A stretch of DNA of 11,139 nucleotides from Alphaproteobacteria bacterium. Its GTDB lineage: Bacteria > Pseudomonadota > Alphaproteobacteria > GCA-2731375. Each line of letters begins with the position of its first letter. Position 1 is the first letter of the stretch. The notes beneath the pieces are model-generated. The model saw only the letters and a program-made list of their open reading frames with translations. It was not told where the DNA came from and ran no database searches. Below, piece by piece: positions 1 to 6,867 of the stretch. The translations under genes were made by a program, and so were the position numbers. The DNA lies in the NCBI GenBank assembly GCA_028281075.1, contig JANQKO010000635.1:1-11139 (forward strand), written 5' to 3'.

Positions 1-111
1 GCGGCCGAGAGCGCCCGGCTGCAGTCGCTGCAGATCCAGCAGCAGATCGGCGTGCAGTCGCTCGCCATCGCCAACTCCGGACCGCAGACCATCCTCGCGC
101 TGTTCGGCTAA
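1..111 (+). CDS. Flagellin, C-terminal fragment
   Basis: This is the last 36 codons of a gene that begins outside the window. The frame opens at base 1 and ends with TAA at 109-111. The translation has the helical Gln- and Leu-rich pattern of the flagellin C-terminal D0 domain (RLQSLQIQQQIGVQSLAIAN) and ends in a short hydrophobic tail (ILALFG). In flagellins this domain packs with the N-terminal helix to form the filament core and carries the export and polymerisation surface. Family assignment rests on this short stretch only, so hook-associated protein FlgL, which has a similar C-terminus, is the main alternative. A strong terminator follows 38 bases after the stop, consistent with the end of a highly expressed transcript. 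Confidence 0.8.
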   Translation, partial: AAESARLQSLQIQQQIGVQSLAIANSGPQTILALFG

Positions 112-149
112 GACGATCGGGACAGTCCATCTTCCCGACGATCCTCGGA

Positions 150-184
150 GACGGGGCTGGTTCGCCAGCCCCGTCTTCCGTTTC
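150..184 (+). terminator. Rho-independent terminator after flagellin
   Basis: A perfect 11-bp GC-rich stem (150-160 pairing with 165-175) closes a TTCG tetraloop, followed by a short T-rich stretch (TTCCGTTTC). It lies 38 bases past the flagellin stop and separates it from the metallophosphoesterase gene. The T tract is interrupted by C and G, but the stem is very stable. Confidence 0.85.
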
Positions 185-240
185 GCGGCCCGCGCCCGGC
201 ATACACCCCTGACGGCCATTTTCGGGCACGGCGAAAGCCG

Positions 241-269
241 TTGACATTCGGGCGGCTTGTGGCAGACAG
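241..269 (+). promoter_or_regulatory. Weak candidate sigma70 promoter for the metallophosphoesterase
   Basis: A perfect -35 consensus TTGACA lies at 241-246. Exactly 17 bases downstream is AGACAG (264-269), a poor match to the -10 consensus. If used, transcription would begin almost at the ATG at 275, giving a leaderless mRNA. That would fit the absence of a visible Shine-Dalgarno sequence. The -10 is weak, so this is only a candidate. Confidence 0.25.
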
Positions 270-274
270 ACGCC

Positions 275-1231
275 ATGGTGACGTTCGCCCATCTGTCGGA
301 CCCGCACATCGCGCCGGTGCCCACGCCGACGCCTGCGCAACTGCTGGGCAAGCGTTTCTTCAGTCATGTTTCCTGGCGCCGGCGCCGCATGCATATCCAC
401 CGGCGCGACGTCCTGGACGCGCTGGGCCGCGACCTCGCCAGCCAGCGGCCGCGGCATATCGCCGTGACCGGCGATCTGGTGAACCTGTCGCTGCCGGCCG
501 AGTTCGCCACCGCGGCGGACTGGCTGGCGACACTGGGCCGGCCGGCCGAGGTCAGCGTGGTGCCCGGCAACCATGACGCCCTGGTCAGGACGCGCTGGAC
601 CGATTCCTGGTCGCGCTGGGCCGATTACATGACCTGCGATCTGGCCGGCGACGGCGAGACGCCGACGGCGCCGACCACGTTTGACGCGTTTCCCTATGCC
701 CGCATCCGTCCGCCACTGGCGCTGGTCGGCCTGTCCAGCGCCCGGCCGACGCCGCCCTTTCTGGCCGCCGGCTGGATCGGCCGACGTCAGCGCGGGATGC
801 TAGGCCGATACCTCCGCCGCCTCGGCGACGCCGGGCTGTTTCGGGTCGTCATGGTCCATCATCCGCCGGTACGCCGGCGTTCGGACTGGCGCCGCGGCCT
901 CTGGGATGGCGACGCGCTGCGCCGGACGCTCGCCGACGCGGGCGCGGAACTGATCCTGCACGGGCACGGCCATGCCTTCGCCTCGGCCGAGATCGGGACA
1001 TCGGCCGGACCGGCGCCGGTGATCGGCGTGCCGTCGGCCTCGGCGCTCGGCGCGGACACGGCACGGCTGGCCCATTACCACCTGTACACCGTCGCCCGGA
1101 CCGGCGGCGGCTGGCGGCTCGAGATCGACGCCCGCGGCTATGACCGGACCAGCGGCGCGTTCGTCGCCAGCGGTGGCCGCTGTTTCGAGCTCGGCCGCGA
1201 CCTGCCGGTACATCCGGTCGCGGCCGAGTAG
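275..1231 (+). CDS. Calcineurin-like metallophosphoesterase
   Basis: A 318-residue protein with the complete metal-ligand set of the calcineurin-like (Icc/CpdA-type) phosphoesterase fold: D9-x-H11 in LSDPH, D67 in VTGD, N99-H100-D101 in PGNHD, H195 in MVHH, and H231-x-H233 in HGHGH. These residues normally bind a dinuclear metal centre that hydrolyses phosphomonoesters or phosphodiesters. There is no signal peptide or membrane segment, so it is probably cytosolic. The ATG at 275 is chosen because it places the first beta strand and the D-x-H motif directly at the N-terminus, as is usual. An in-frame TTG at 257 would add only six residues. It is followed after 17 bases by the CDP-alcohol transferase gene, suggesting one transcript and a possible phosphatase or phosphodiesterase step in the same pathway. 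The substrate cannot be read from the sequence. Confidence 0.88.
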   Translation: MVTFAHLSDPHIAPVPTPTPAQLLGKRFFSHVSWRRRRMHIHRRDVLDALGRDLASQRPRHIAVTGDLVNLSLPAEFATAADWLATLGRPAEVSVVPGNHDALVRTRWTDSWSRWADYMTCDLAGDGETPTAPTTFDAFPYARIRPPLALVGLSSARPTPPFLAAGWIGRRQRGMLGRYLRRLGDAGLFRVVMVHHPPVRRRSDWRRGLWDGDALRRTLADAGAELILHGHGHAFASAEIGTSAGPAPVIGVPSASALGADTARLAHYHLYTVARTGGGWRLEIDARGYDRTSGAFVASGGRCFELGRDLPVHPVAAE

Positions 1232-1248
1232 GGCGGCGCTACCACGCC

Positions 1249-2472
1249 ATGGCCGCCGCAGATCAGGCCGGACCGGCGGGCCCGGTCCCGCGGACCCGGC
1301 CGAGCGTCCATATCGTCGGCGCCTGCGACACCCGGGTCTGGCGTCTGACGACGCGCGAACGACTGGCACGGTCCTTTGCCACGGCCGGCATCGACGACAT
1401 CCATCAGGCGCCCGCGCCGTTGCCCGACGCGGGCCCGGTCATTCTGGTCCGCGCCGATCTGGTCTACGACCCCGCCATTATCGACGCGCTGGCCGAAACC
1501 CCCGATCTGCTGCTGGACGCCGCGGCGGACCAGGACCCGGACCGGCCGGTCGCGGCGCATGTCCACGCGGCCGACGCGGCCTGGGCGGTGGCGGCGCTCG
1601 CGGGCACGCGGCCGCCGGACGGCATGCCCGCCGGCGTGCGGCGTCGGCGCGTCGATCAGCTCGACACCGCGCACCGCCAGGCCTTGCGCAAGCGCGAAAC
1701 GCCCTATGTTCTGCGTCTCGACGCGTCGACGCGCCGGCAGGTCGAATGGCGTCTGTTCCAGGGCGCCTACAAGGGCGTCACCGACATCGTCACCAAGTAT
1801 CTCTGGCCGGTACCCGCCTTTCATGTCACCCGGCTCTGCGCGCGGCTGGGATTGTCGCCCAATGCCGTCACCGCCGTCAGCCTGCTGCTGGTGGTCGGCG
1901 CGCTGTTCGCCTTCTGGCAGGGCTGGTACGCGCTCGGCCTCGCCATGGCCTGGCCGATGACCTTCCTCGACACCGTCGACGGCAAGCTCGCCCGGGTCAC
2001 CCTGACATCCAGCCGCTTCGGCAACGTCTTCGACCATGGCATCGACCTGATCCATCCGCCGTTCTGGTACGTCGCCTGGGGCATGGGCCTGGCGGCGGCG
2101 GGCGCGGCGCTGCCGGCCGCGACGCTGACCGCCGGCCTTGCCGTCATCGTCGTCGGCTACATCCTGGGCCGGCTGGTCGAGGGCGCGTTCATCCTGTGGC
2201 ACGGCATGGAAATCCACGTCTGGCGCCGGCTGGATTCCAGGTTCCGGCTGGTCACCGCGCGGCGCAATCCGAACCTGGTGCTGCTGACGGTCGCGGCCCT
2301 CGCCGGCCGTCCCGACATCGGCCTGCTGGCGGTCGCCGGCTGGACCGCGCTGTCGCTGCTGTTCCATATCGTCCGCCTGCTCATGGCCACGCGCGCGACG
2401 CGGCGCGACGGGGCGCTGCGGTCCTGGCTGTCCGCGCCCGCCGCGGAGTTGCGGACGACGGGGAATCGGTGA
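1249..2472 (+). CDS. CDP-alcohol phosphatidyltransferase with extra N-terminal domain
   Basis: A 407-residue membrane protein. Residues 241-266 match the family signature exactly (D-x2-DG-x2-AR-x8-G-x3-D-x3-D, with D241, D244, D262 and D266). This signature binds metal and the CDP-alcohol and moves a phosphoalcohol onto an acceptor hydroxyl with release of CMP. About six hydrophobic segments lie between residues 208 and 378. The conserved GLSPNAVT (201-208) precedes the first helix. The soluble N-terminal part (about 1-185) is not part of the core family. It includes VILVRADLVYDPAIIDAL, which resembles the NGD-type strand and following helix of nucleotidyltransferases, but it lacks the glycine-rich nucleotide loop. 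It may therefore be a degenerate nucleotidyltransferase domain, as in bifunctional IPCT/DIPP synthases; that is inference. It lies between a phosphoesterase and a cytidylyltransferase-like gene. The donor may be the product of the downstream enzyme. The acceptor is unknown. Confidence 0.87.
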   Translation: MAAADQAGPAGPVPRTRPSVHIVGACDTRVWRLTTRERLARSFATAGIDDIHQAPAPLPDAGPVILVRADLVYDPAIIDALAETPDLLLDAAADQDPDRPVAAHVHAADAAWAVAALAGTRPPDGMPAGVRRRRVDQLDTAHRQALRKRETPYVLRLDASTRRQVEWRLFQGAYKGVTDIVTKYLWPVPAFHVTRLCARLGLSPNAVTAVSLLLVVGALFAFWQGWYALGLAMAWPMTFLDTVDGKLARVTLTSSRFGNVFDHGIDLIHPPFWYVAWGMGLAAAGAALPAATLTAGLAVIVVGYILGRLVEGAFILWHGMEIHVWRRLDSRFRLVTARRNPNLVLLTVAALAGRPDIGLLAVAGWTALSLLFHIVRLLMATRATRRDGALRSWLSAPAAELRTTGNR

Positions 2473-2518
2473 TACCAACCGACGGTCATTCCGTTCTGGG
2501 GGAATTCCGGAGATCGCG

Positions 2519-3292
2519 ATGAAGGCGCTGATACTTGCCGCCGGGCAGGGCAAACGCCTGCTGCCGCTGACCGAGGACCGGCCGAAGGCCATGCTGGACG
2601 TCGGCGGCAACAGCATGATCGGCTGGCAGGTCGACGCGTTGGCGGCGAAGGGCGTCGACGACATCGTCGTCGTCACCGGCTTCCGCGCCAAGGTCATCGG
2701 CGAGACGCTGGCGGCGCTGCGCGAGCGCCATCGGGACTGCCGCATCCGGCCCGTGTTCAACACCTTCTACGGCGTCGCCGACAACCTGGTGAGCTGCTGG
2801 ATGGCCCGGCACGAGATGCACGAGCCCTTCCTGCTGCTGAACGGCGATACGCTCTTTCATGGCGACGTGCTGGGGCGGCTGCTCGATAGCCCGGCCGCGC
2901 CGGTGACGCTGGCGGTCGATCACAAGCCGCACTATGACGAAGACGACATGAAGATCCGCCTCGACGGCCGCCGGCTGGTCGAGATCGGCAAGACCCTGCC
3001 GGCCGACCGGGTCGACGGCGAGTCGATCGGCATGCTGCTGTTCCGCGGCGACGGCCCGCGCCTGTTCGCCGAGGCGCTCGAGCAGTGCATGCAGGCGACC
3101 GACGCGCTGCGGCAATGGTACCTCTCGGTCATCGGCGCGCTGGCGGCGGCCGCGCCGGTCATGACCCGGTCGGTCAACGGCCTCGGCTGGTGCGAGATCG
3201 ACTATCCGCTGGACCTGGTCCGGGCCGAGCAGATGGTCGCCGGCTGGCGCGCCGAGGGCGACGGCATGCCGGTTTCGGTGGTCGCGGGCTAG
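2519..3292 (+). CDS. LicC/PntC-like nucleotidyltransferase (probable CTP-dependent)
   Basis: A 257-residue soluble nucleotidyltransferase. The N-terminus has the nucleotide-binding loop LAAGQGKRL (6-14) and the P22-K23 pair. N108-G-D110 supplies a metal-binding Asp. D143-M-K145, GES (167-169) and W224-C-E-I-D228 match the pattern of phosphocholine and 2-aminoethylphosphonate cytidylyltransferases (LicC/PntC type) better than glucose-1-phosphate thymidylyl- or uridylyltransferases. The expected reaction is CTP plus a phospho- or phosphonoalcohol giving a CDP/CMP-linked alcohol and pyrophosphate. That is the type of donor the preceding CDP-alcohol transferase needs. The start is supported by GGAG six bases upstream of the ATG. 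The gene follows the transferase by 46 bases. Its TAG overlaps the stop of the convergent small membrane protein within CTAG. There is no PepM or choline kinase gene nearby to fix the substrate. Confidence 0.85.
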   Translation: MKALILAAGQGKRLLPLTEDRPKAMLDVGGNSMIGWQVDALAAKGVDDIVVVTGFRAKVIGETLAALRERHRDCRIRPVFNTFYGVADNLVSCWMARHEMHEPFLLLNGDTLFHGDVLGRLLDSPAAPVTLAVDHKPHYDEDDMKIRLDGRRLVEIGKTLPADRVDGESIGMLLFRGDGPRLFAEALEQCMQATDALRQWYLSVIGALAAAAPVMTRSVNGLGWCEIDYPLDLVRAEQMVAGWRAEGDGMPVSVVAG

Positions 3293-3516
3293 CGCTCGCG
3301 ATAGCCGTCCATTACCCACTCGATGACGGGCACCACCAGGCGCGGCAGGACGAATGCCGCGGCCAGGACCGCCGCCATCACCGCCCACCAGTAGCCGTTA
3401 TAGGGCGTGCCGTAGAGCATCAGCACGGCCGCCATCGCCAGCGTGCAGAGCGTGCCGCCAAGTCCGCAGAACAGGATCGTGAGGCGGCGGCGTCCGGTCG
3501 CGCCGTGTTGCGTCAT
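3289..3516 (-). CDS. Small two-helix inner-membrane protein, unknown function
   Basis: A 75-residue protein with a basic N-terminus (TGRRRL), a first hydrophobic segment at about residues 13-36 and a second at about 43-67. It ends in a charged tail (MDGYRER). The pattern predicts a helical hairpin in the inner membrane with both ends in the cytoplasm. I do not recognise the family. A GGGGGAA stretch about ten bases upstream of the ATG can serve as ribosome binding site. Its TAG and the TAG of the opposite-strand nucleotidyltransferase share the palindrome CTAG, so the genes converge with a four-base overlap. Two clear membrane segments with positive-inside charge, plus an upstream SD-like site, argue that it is real and not a shadow frame. 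Confidence 0.65.
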   Translation of the reverse strand: MTQHGATGRRRLTILFCGLGGTLCTLAMAAVLMLYGTPYNGYWWAVMAAVLAAAFVLPRLVVPVIEWVMDGYRER

Positions 3517-3638
3517 GACCTGTCGTTCCCCCGTCGTGATCGGTCGTCGTTTCGCCGACCTTGCCGGCCATCATCCGACGCGGACGCCGCGGTAGGCAAT
3601 GTTCTTGCTGTCGTCCGTCCCCGGATGATTTAGAGTTC

Positions 3639-3656
3639 CGACCGACGGGACGGTCG
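3639..3656. promoter_or_regulatory. Operator-like inverted repeat upstream of the MFS gene
   Basis: CGACCG (3639-3644) and CGGTCG (3651-3656) form a perfect 6-bp dyad with a six-base centre, about 100 bases before the MFS start. It lies just downstream of a possible weak promoter (TTGCTG at 3605, TTTAGA at 3629). Its size and position fit a TetR- or MarR-type operator, but no regulator gene is nearby and GC-rich DNA produces such dyads by chance. Confidence 0.3.
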
Positions 3657-3711
3657 TTCCCGGTCAACCAGCTCCGACAGTCGGCCCGCCGTGGCGGCAG
3701 CCCGGCGCGTC

Positions 3712-3736
3712 CGTCGGTCCGCCTTTCGGACCGGCG
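3712..3736 (+). promoter_or_regulatory. Hairpin in the leader of the MFS gene
   Basis: The segment can fold in RNA into a ten-pair stem (3712-3721 with 3727-3736, one G-U pair) around a CCTTT loop. It ends 20 bases before the MFS start codon, just upstream of the GTAGAGA ribosome-binding region. It could influence translation. No T tract follows, so it is not an intrinsic terminator. Confidence 0.3.
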
Positions 3737-3756
3737 CCGAACAGTAGAGATCGCCC

Positions 3757-5055
3757 ATGTCCGCAGGCCGCATTCGCGACGCGCTTTTCACCCGGATCAA
3801 CGATCACCTGTTCTACGGCTGGGTGATCCTCGGCTTCGCCGCGCTCGGCATGTTCGCCAGCGGTCCCGGCCAGTCCCACACCTTCAGCGTCTTCATCCGG
3901 CCGATCAGCGAGGATCTGGGCATCGGCGCCACCTCGATCGCCTCGGCCTATGCCTTCGCCACGCTGGCCGCCGCCTTCGGCCTGCCGCAGATGGGCCGGC
4001 TGATCGACCGCTTCGGCGCCCGGCGCATGGTGTTCCTGGTCGCGCTGCTGCTGGGCGCGGCCTGCCTCGTGTTCGGCGCCGCGGCCAACATGATCTGGCT
4101 GGCACTCGGCTTCGCCGCCCTGCGCTTTCTCGGCCAGGGCTCGCTGATGCTGAACTGCAGCAACCTCGTGGCGCAGTGGTTCAGCCGACGCCGCGGCTTC
4201 GCGCTCAGCCTGATGGTGCTGGGCTTCGCCGGCTCGATGGCGGTGCATCCGCCGCTCGGCCAGTGGCTGATCGATCAGGTCGGCTGGCGCCAGGCCTGGC
4301 TCTGGCTGGGCGTCATCACCTGGATCCTGCTGCTGCCGCCGATCCTGCTGCTGGTGCACAACAAGCCAGAGGACATGGGCGTGCTGCCGGACGGCGACGA
4401 GCCCGCGGCGGCCCGGCAGGACGACCAGCCGACGGCCGCGCAGGCGGCGGAGGCGGGCATGACGCTCTCCGAGGCGCTGCGCACGCCGGCCTTCTGGATC
4501 ATCGCCGTCGGCCTCTTCGCCATGGCCATGCTGGTCACGGCGCTGCATTTCTTCCAGGTCTCGGTGTTCGAGGCGCACGGCCTCAGCCCGCAGATCGCGG
4601 CCCGCGTGTTCCCGATCTCGGCGGTCACCATGGTGCTGCTGATGCCGGTCGTCGGCCGCATGCTGGACCGGTACCGCACCTCCTACATGTTCGCGGCCTC
4701 GCTGCTGGTGATGTCGGCGGCGCTGGTCGCCATGAGCGGCGTTCACGATCTGCCGACGGCGCTGCTCTACGCCGTCGTCTTCGGCCTGAACAACGCCGTC
4801 AGCATGACGCTCTACGCGTTCCTGTGGCCGCGCTATTTTGGCCGCCGCCATCTCGGCAGCATCCAGGGCGCGGGCCAGATGATCGGCGTCGTCGGCGCCT
4901 CGCTGGGCCCGCTGCCGCTGGGCATCGCCTTCGACCTGTTCGGCAGCTATGACGAGACGCTGTGGGTGATGGCCGTCCTGCCGCTCGTCTGCGCCGTGCT
5001 GGCCCTGTTCCTGCGCGAGCCGGCGGCGCGGACCGTGGCCAAGTCGTCGGCCTAA
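3757..5055 (+). CDS. MFS transporter (monocarboxylate/OFA-like)
   Basis: A 432-residue integral membrane protein with about twelve hydrophobic segments in two halves. A hydrophilic central loop (about residues 205-235, rich in Asp, Ala and Gln) separates the halves. The family's cytoplasmic loop motif is clear between helices 2 and 3 (GRLIDRFGARR, 80-90), and a relaxed copy (GRMLDRY) lies in the second half. The opening FYGWVILGFAALGMF and the general layout resemble oxalate/formate or monocarboxylate MFS porters, so an organic acid substrate is plausible but not shown. The start is preceded by GTAGAGA. Its TAA overlaps by four bases the stop of the convergent ThDP enzyme, which acts on 2-oxo acids in related proteins. 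The pair may take up and use the same class of compound. Confidence 0.85.
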   Translation: MSAGRIRDALFTRINDHLFYGWVILGFAALGMFASGPGQSHTFSVFIRPISEDLGIGATSIASAYAFATLAAAFGLPQMGRLIDRFGARRMVFLVALLLGAACLVFGAAANMIWLALGFAALRFLGQGSLMLNCSNLVAQWFSRRRGFALSLMVLGFAGSMAVHPPLGQWLIDQVGWRQAWLWLGVITWILLLPPILLLVHNKPEDMGVLPDGDEPAAARQDDQPTAAQAAEAGMTLSEALRTPAFWIIAVGLFAMAMLVTALHFFQVSVFEAHGLSPQIAARVFPISAVTMVLLMPVVGRMLDRYRTSYMFAASLLVMSAALVAMSGVHDLPTALLYAVVFGLNNAVSMTLYAFLWPRYFGRRHLGSIQGAGQMIGVVGASLGPLPLGIAFDLFGSYDETLWVMAVLPLVCAVLALFLREPAARTVAKSSA

Positions 5056-6719
5056 CCGGCCGTCGGACCGCCGTCCACGACCACGTCCAGCAGGTTCGGC
5101 CCGCCGCTGGCGAAGGCCGCCGCCAGCGCCGGCGCGATATCGTCGGGATCCTCGACGCGCCGGGCCGTCATGCCCAGTGATTGCGCCAGCGCCACGAAGT
5201 CGATGGCCGGATCGCGGAAGTTCATGCCGATGAAGCTGTCGTTGTCGTGGAAGGCGACAAGGCGCTCCTTCAGGATGCGGTAGCCGCCGTTGTTGGCGAT
5301 CAGATAGGTGATCGGCAGCTTCATGTGCGCCGCCGACCAGAGCGCCTGGATGCTGTACATGGCGCTGCCGTCGCCGACGATGGCCAGCACCGGCCGCTCG
5401 GGCTGGGCGATCTGCACGCCGACGGCGCCGGGCAGCGCCCAGCCGATGCCGCCGCTGGCCAGTCCGAAGAAGCCGTGGCGGTCGCGGAACGGCAGGAAGC
5501 CGTGCAGCGCCCGCGAGGAAACGATGCCCTCGTCGACGACGATGGCGTTTTCGGGCAGGGCCTCGACCGCGCGCAGCATCAGCAGGTCGGGCGAGATCGG
5601 CCGCGCCGACGCCTGGCCGAGCGCCGTCTCGCGCAGGCGCGCGCGCTTCGCCGACCAGTTGCCGTCGGCCAGCGCCTCGACCGCCGCCGCCGCGGCCTCG
5701 GCGCGGGCCGGACCGCCCTTGCTTTCGAGCAGCGGGTTCAGCGCCGTCAGCGTCTCGGCCAGGTCGGCGCGCACGGCGAGCTCGGTCGGATAGTTCTTGC
5801 CCATCTCCCAGTCGCGCAGGCCGATCTGCACGATCGGCATGCCGTCGGGCAGGGGCTCGACCGCGCTCCAGACCGACATGCGCAGCACGTCGGCGCCGAG
5901 GCAGACCAGCAGGTCGTGCGGCGCCAGCGTGTCGCGGACCTGTTGCTGGTCGCGGGTCAGCGCGCCCATGAAGGCCGGGTGCTCGGACGGGAAGTGGGCG
6001 CCATAGGGCACGGTCTGCTGATAGACCGGCGCGCCCAGGATCTCGGCGAAGCGGGCAGCGGCCGTGAAGGCATCCGAATTGACCATCTCGTGGCCGCAGA
6101 GGATCACCGGGCGCTTCGCCGCCAGCAGGCGGTCGGCGAGGCGCGCCAGCAGGTCGTCGCCCGGCCGGGTCGCCGCGTTCACTCGCGTCGCCCGGCCGAG
6201 CTCGATGCCGCCCTCGTCGTTCAGGATGTCGCCCGGCAGCGAGATGAACACCGGCCCCGTCGGCGGGCTGAGCGCGACGGTGGCGGCGCGGCGGACGATG
6301 CGCGGCAGGTCCTCGAGCCGGGTCACCTCGACCGCCCATTTCACCAGCGGCTCGGCGATCGGCACCAGGGGACCGTAGAGCAGCGGCTCGGTCAGGCCGT
6401 GGCCCTGCTCCTGCTGGCCGGCGGTGAGGATGATCGGCGAGCCCGAGAACTTGGCGTTGTAGAGCGACCCCATGGCGTTGCCGAGCCCCGGCGCCACGTG
6501 CACGTTGCAGGCGGCGAGGCGGCCCGAGGCCCGGGCGAAGCCGTCGGCCATGGCGACGACGATGGCTTCCTGCAGGCCGAGTACGTAGTCGAGGTCGGGA
6601 TGCTCCTTCAGCGCGTGCATGATCGGCAGCTCGGTGGTGCCGGGATTGCCGAAGAGGTGCGTCACGCCCTCGTCCTTCAACAGCGAAAGAAAGGCCGACC
6701 GCCCGGTAATCCTGTTCAT
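5052..6719 (-). CDS. ThDP-dependent enzyme, benzoylformate decarboxylase-like
   Basis: A 555-residue thiamine-diphosphate enzyme that aligns end to end with benzoylformate decarboxylase (MdlC type). The N-terminal Pyr domain has GNPGTTE (24-30), the cofactor-activating E51 (LQEA) and H74 (NVHVAPG), matching BFDC Glu47 and His70. The C-terminal PP domain has the ThDP/Mg motif from G449-D-G451 to N476-N477. Two BFDC catalytic positions differ: Ser26 is Thr28, and the FRYH segment holding His281 reads VLRMS here, so the second active-site His appears absent. Substrate and perhaps reaction may therefore differ from benzoylformate decarboxylation. The ATG at 6719 is chosen because homology begins there and GGGAG lies ten bases upstream. 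An in-frame start at 6797 would add a basic, non-homologous extension. It converges on the MFS gene and diverges from the radical SAM gene. Confidence 0.87.
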   Translation of the reverse strand: MNRITGRSAFLSLLKDEGVTHLFGNPGTTELPIMHALKEHPDLDYVLGLQEAIVVAMADGFARASGRLAACNVHVAPGLGNAMGSLYNAKFSGSPIILTAGQQEQGHGLTEPLLYGPLVPIAEPLVKWAVEVTRLEDLPRIVRRAATVALSPPTGPVFISLPGDILNDEGGIELGRATRVNAATRPGDDLLARLADRLLAAKRPVILCGHEMVNSDAFTAAARFAEILGAPVYQQTVPYGAHFPSEHPAFMGALTRDQQQVRDTLAPHDLLVCLGADVLRMSVWSAVEPLPDGMPIVQIGLRDWEMGKNYPTELAVRADLAETLTALNPLLESKGGPARAEAAAAAVEALADGNWSAKRARLRETALGQASARPISPDLLMLRAVEALPENAIVVDEGIVSSRALHGFLPFRDRHGFFGLASGGIGWALPGAVGVQIAQPERPVLAIVGDGSAMYSIQALWSAAHMKLPITYLIANNGGYRILKERLVAFHDNDSFIGMNFRDPAIDFVALAQSLGMTARRVEDPDDIAPALAAAFASGGPNLLDVVVDGGPTAG

Positions 6720-6774
6720 GCCGCACACGCTCCCATATCCGCGTCTTTCCGTTGCGCTGAATCGTCGCACAGGC

Positions 6775-6789
6775 GGCCAAAGCTTGGCC
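6775..6789. promoter_or_regulatory. Inverted repeat in the divergent promoter region
   Basis: GGCCAA and TTGGCC form a perfect dyad around AGC. It lies in the 148-base region between the divergent ThDP-enzyme and radical SAM genes, about 55 bases from the first start and 80 from the second. It is a possible operator, but no regulator gene is adjacent. Confidence 0.3.
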
Positions 6790-6867
6790 AGCGGCAAGCG
6801 CGGTTAACGCTTCGGCAAGGCCGGCGGATCAGATTCGGACGGTCATTACAGGCACCGGGAGTCCCGC

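Noticed and set aside
257..274. TTG start extending the metallophosphoesterase by six residues
   Set aside because: The ATG at 275 places the D-x-H motif at the usual distance from the N-terminus, and no ribosome binding site supports the TTG.
1138..2763. A 541-codon open frame on the minus strand
   Set aside because: It is antisense to the CDP-alcohol transferase, whose signature motif is perfect, and it shows no recognisable domain.
2486..3388. A 300-codon open frame on the minus strand
   Set aside because: It is antisense to the LicC/PntC-like gene and has the Arg/Gln/His-rich composition of shadow frames.
3664..6780. A 1038-codon open frame on the minus strand
   Set aside because: It runs antisense through the MFS gene and out of frame through the ThDP gene. 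Its composition is Arg-, Gly-, Ala-, Gln- and His-rich low-complexity with no domain. It is a by-product of high GC content.
6720..6797. Upstream start extending the ThDP enzyme to 581 residues
   Set aside because: The extra 26 residues are basic and non-homologous to the family. The internal ATG at 6719 has GGGAG upstream and starts where homology with BFDC begins.
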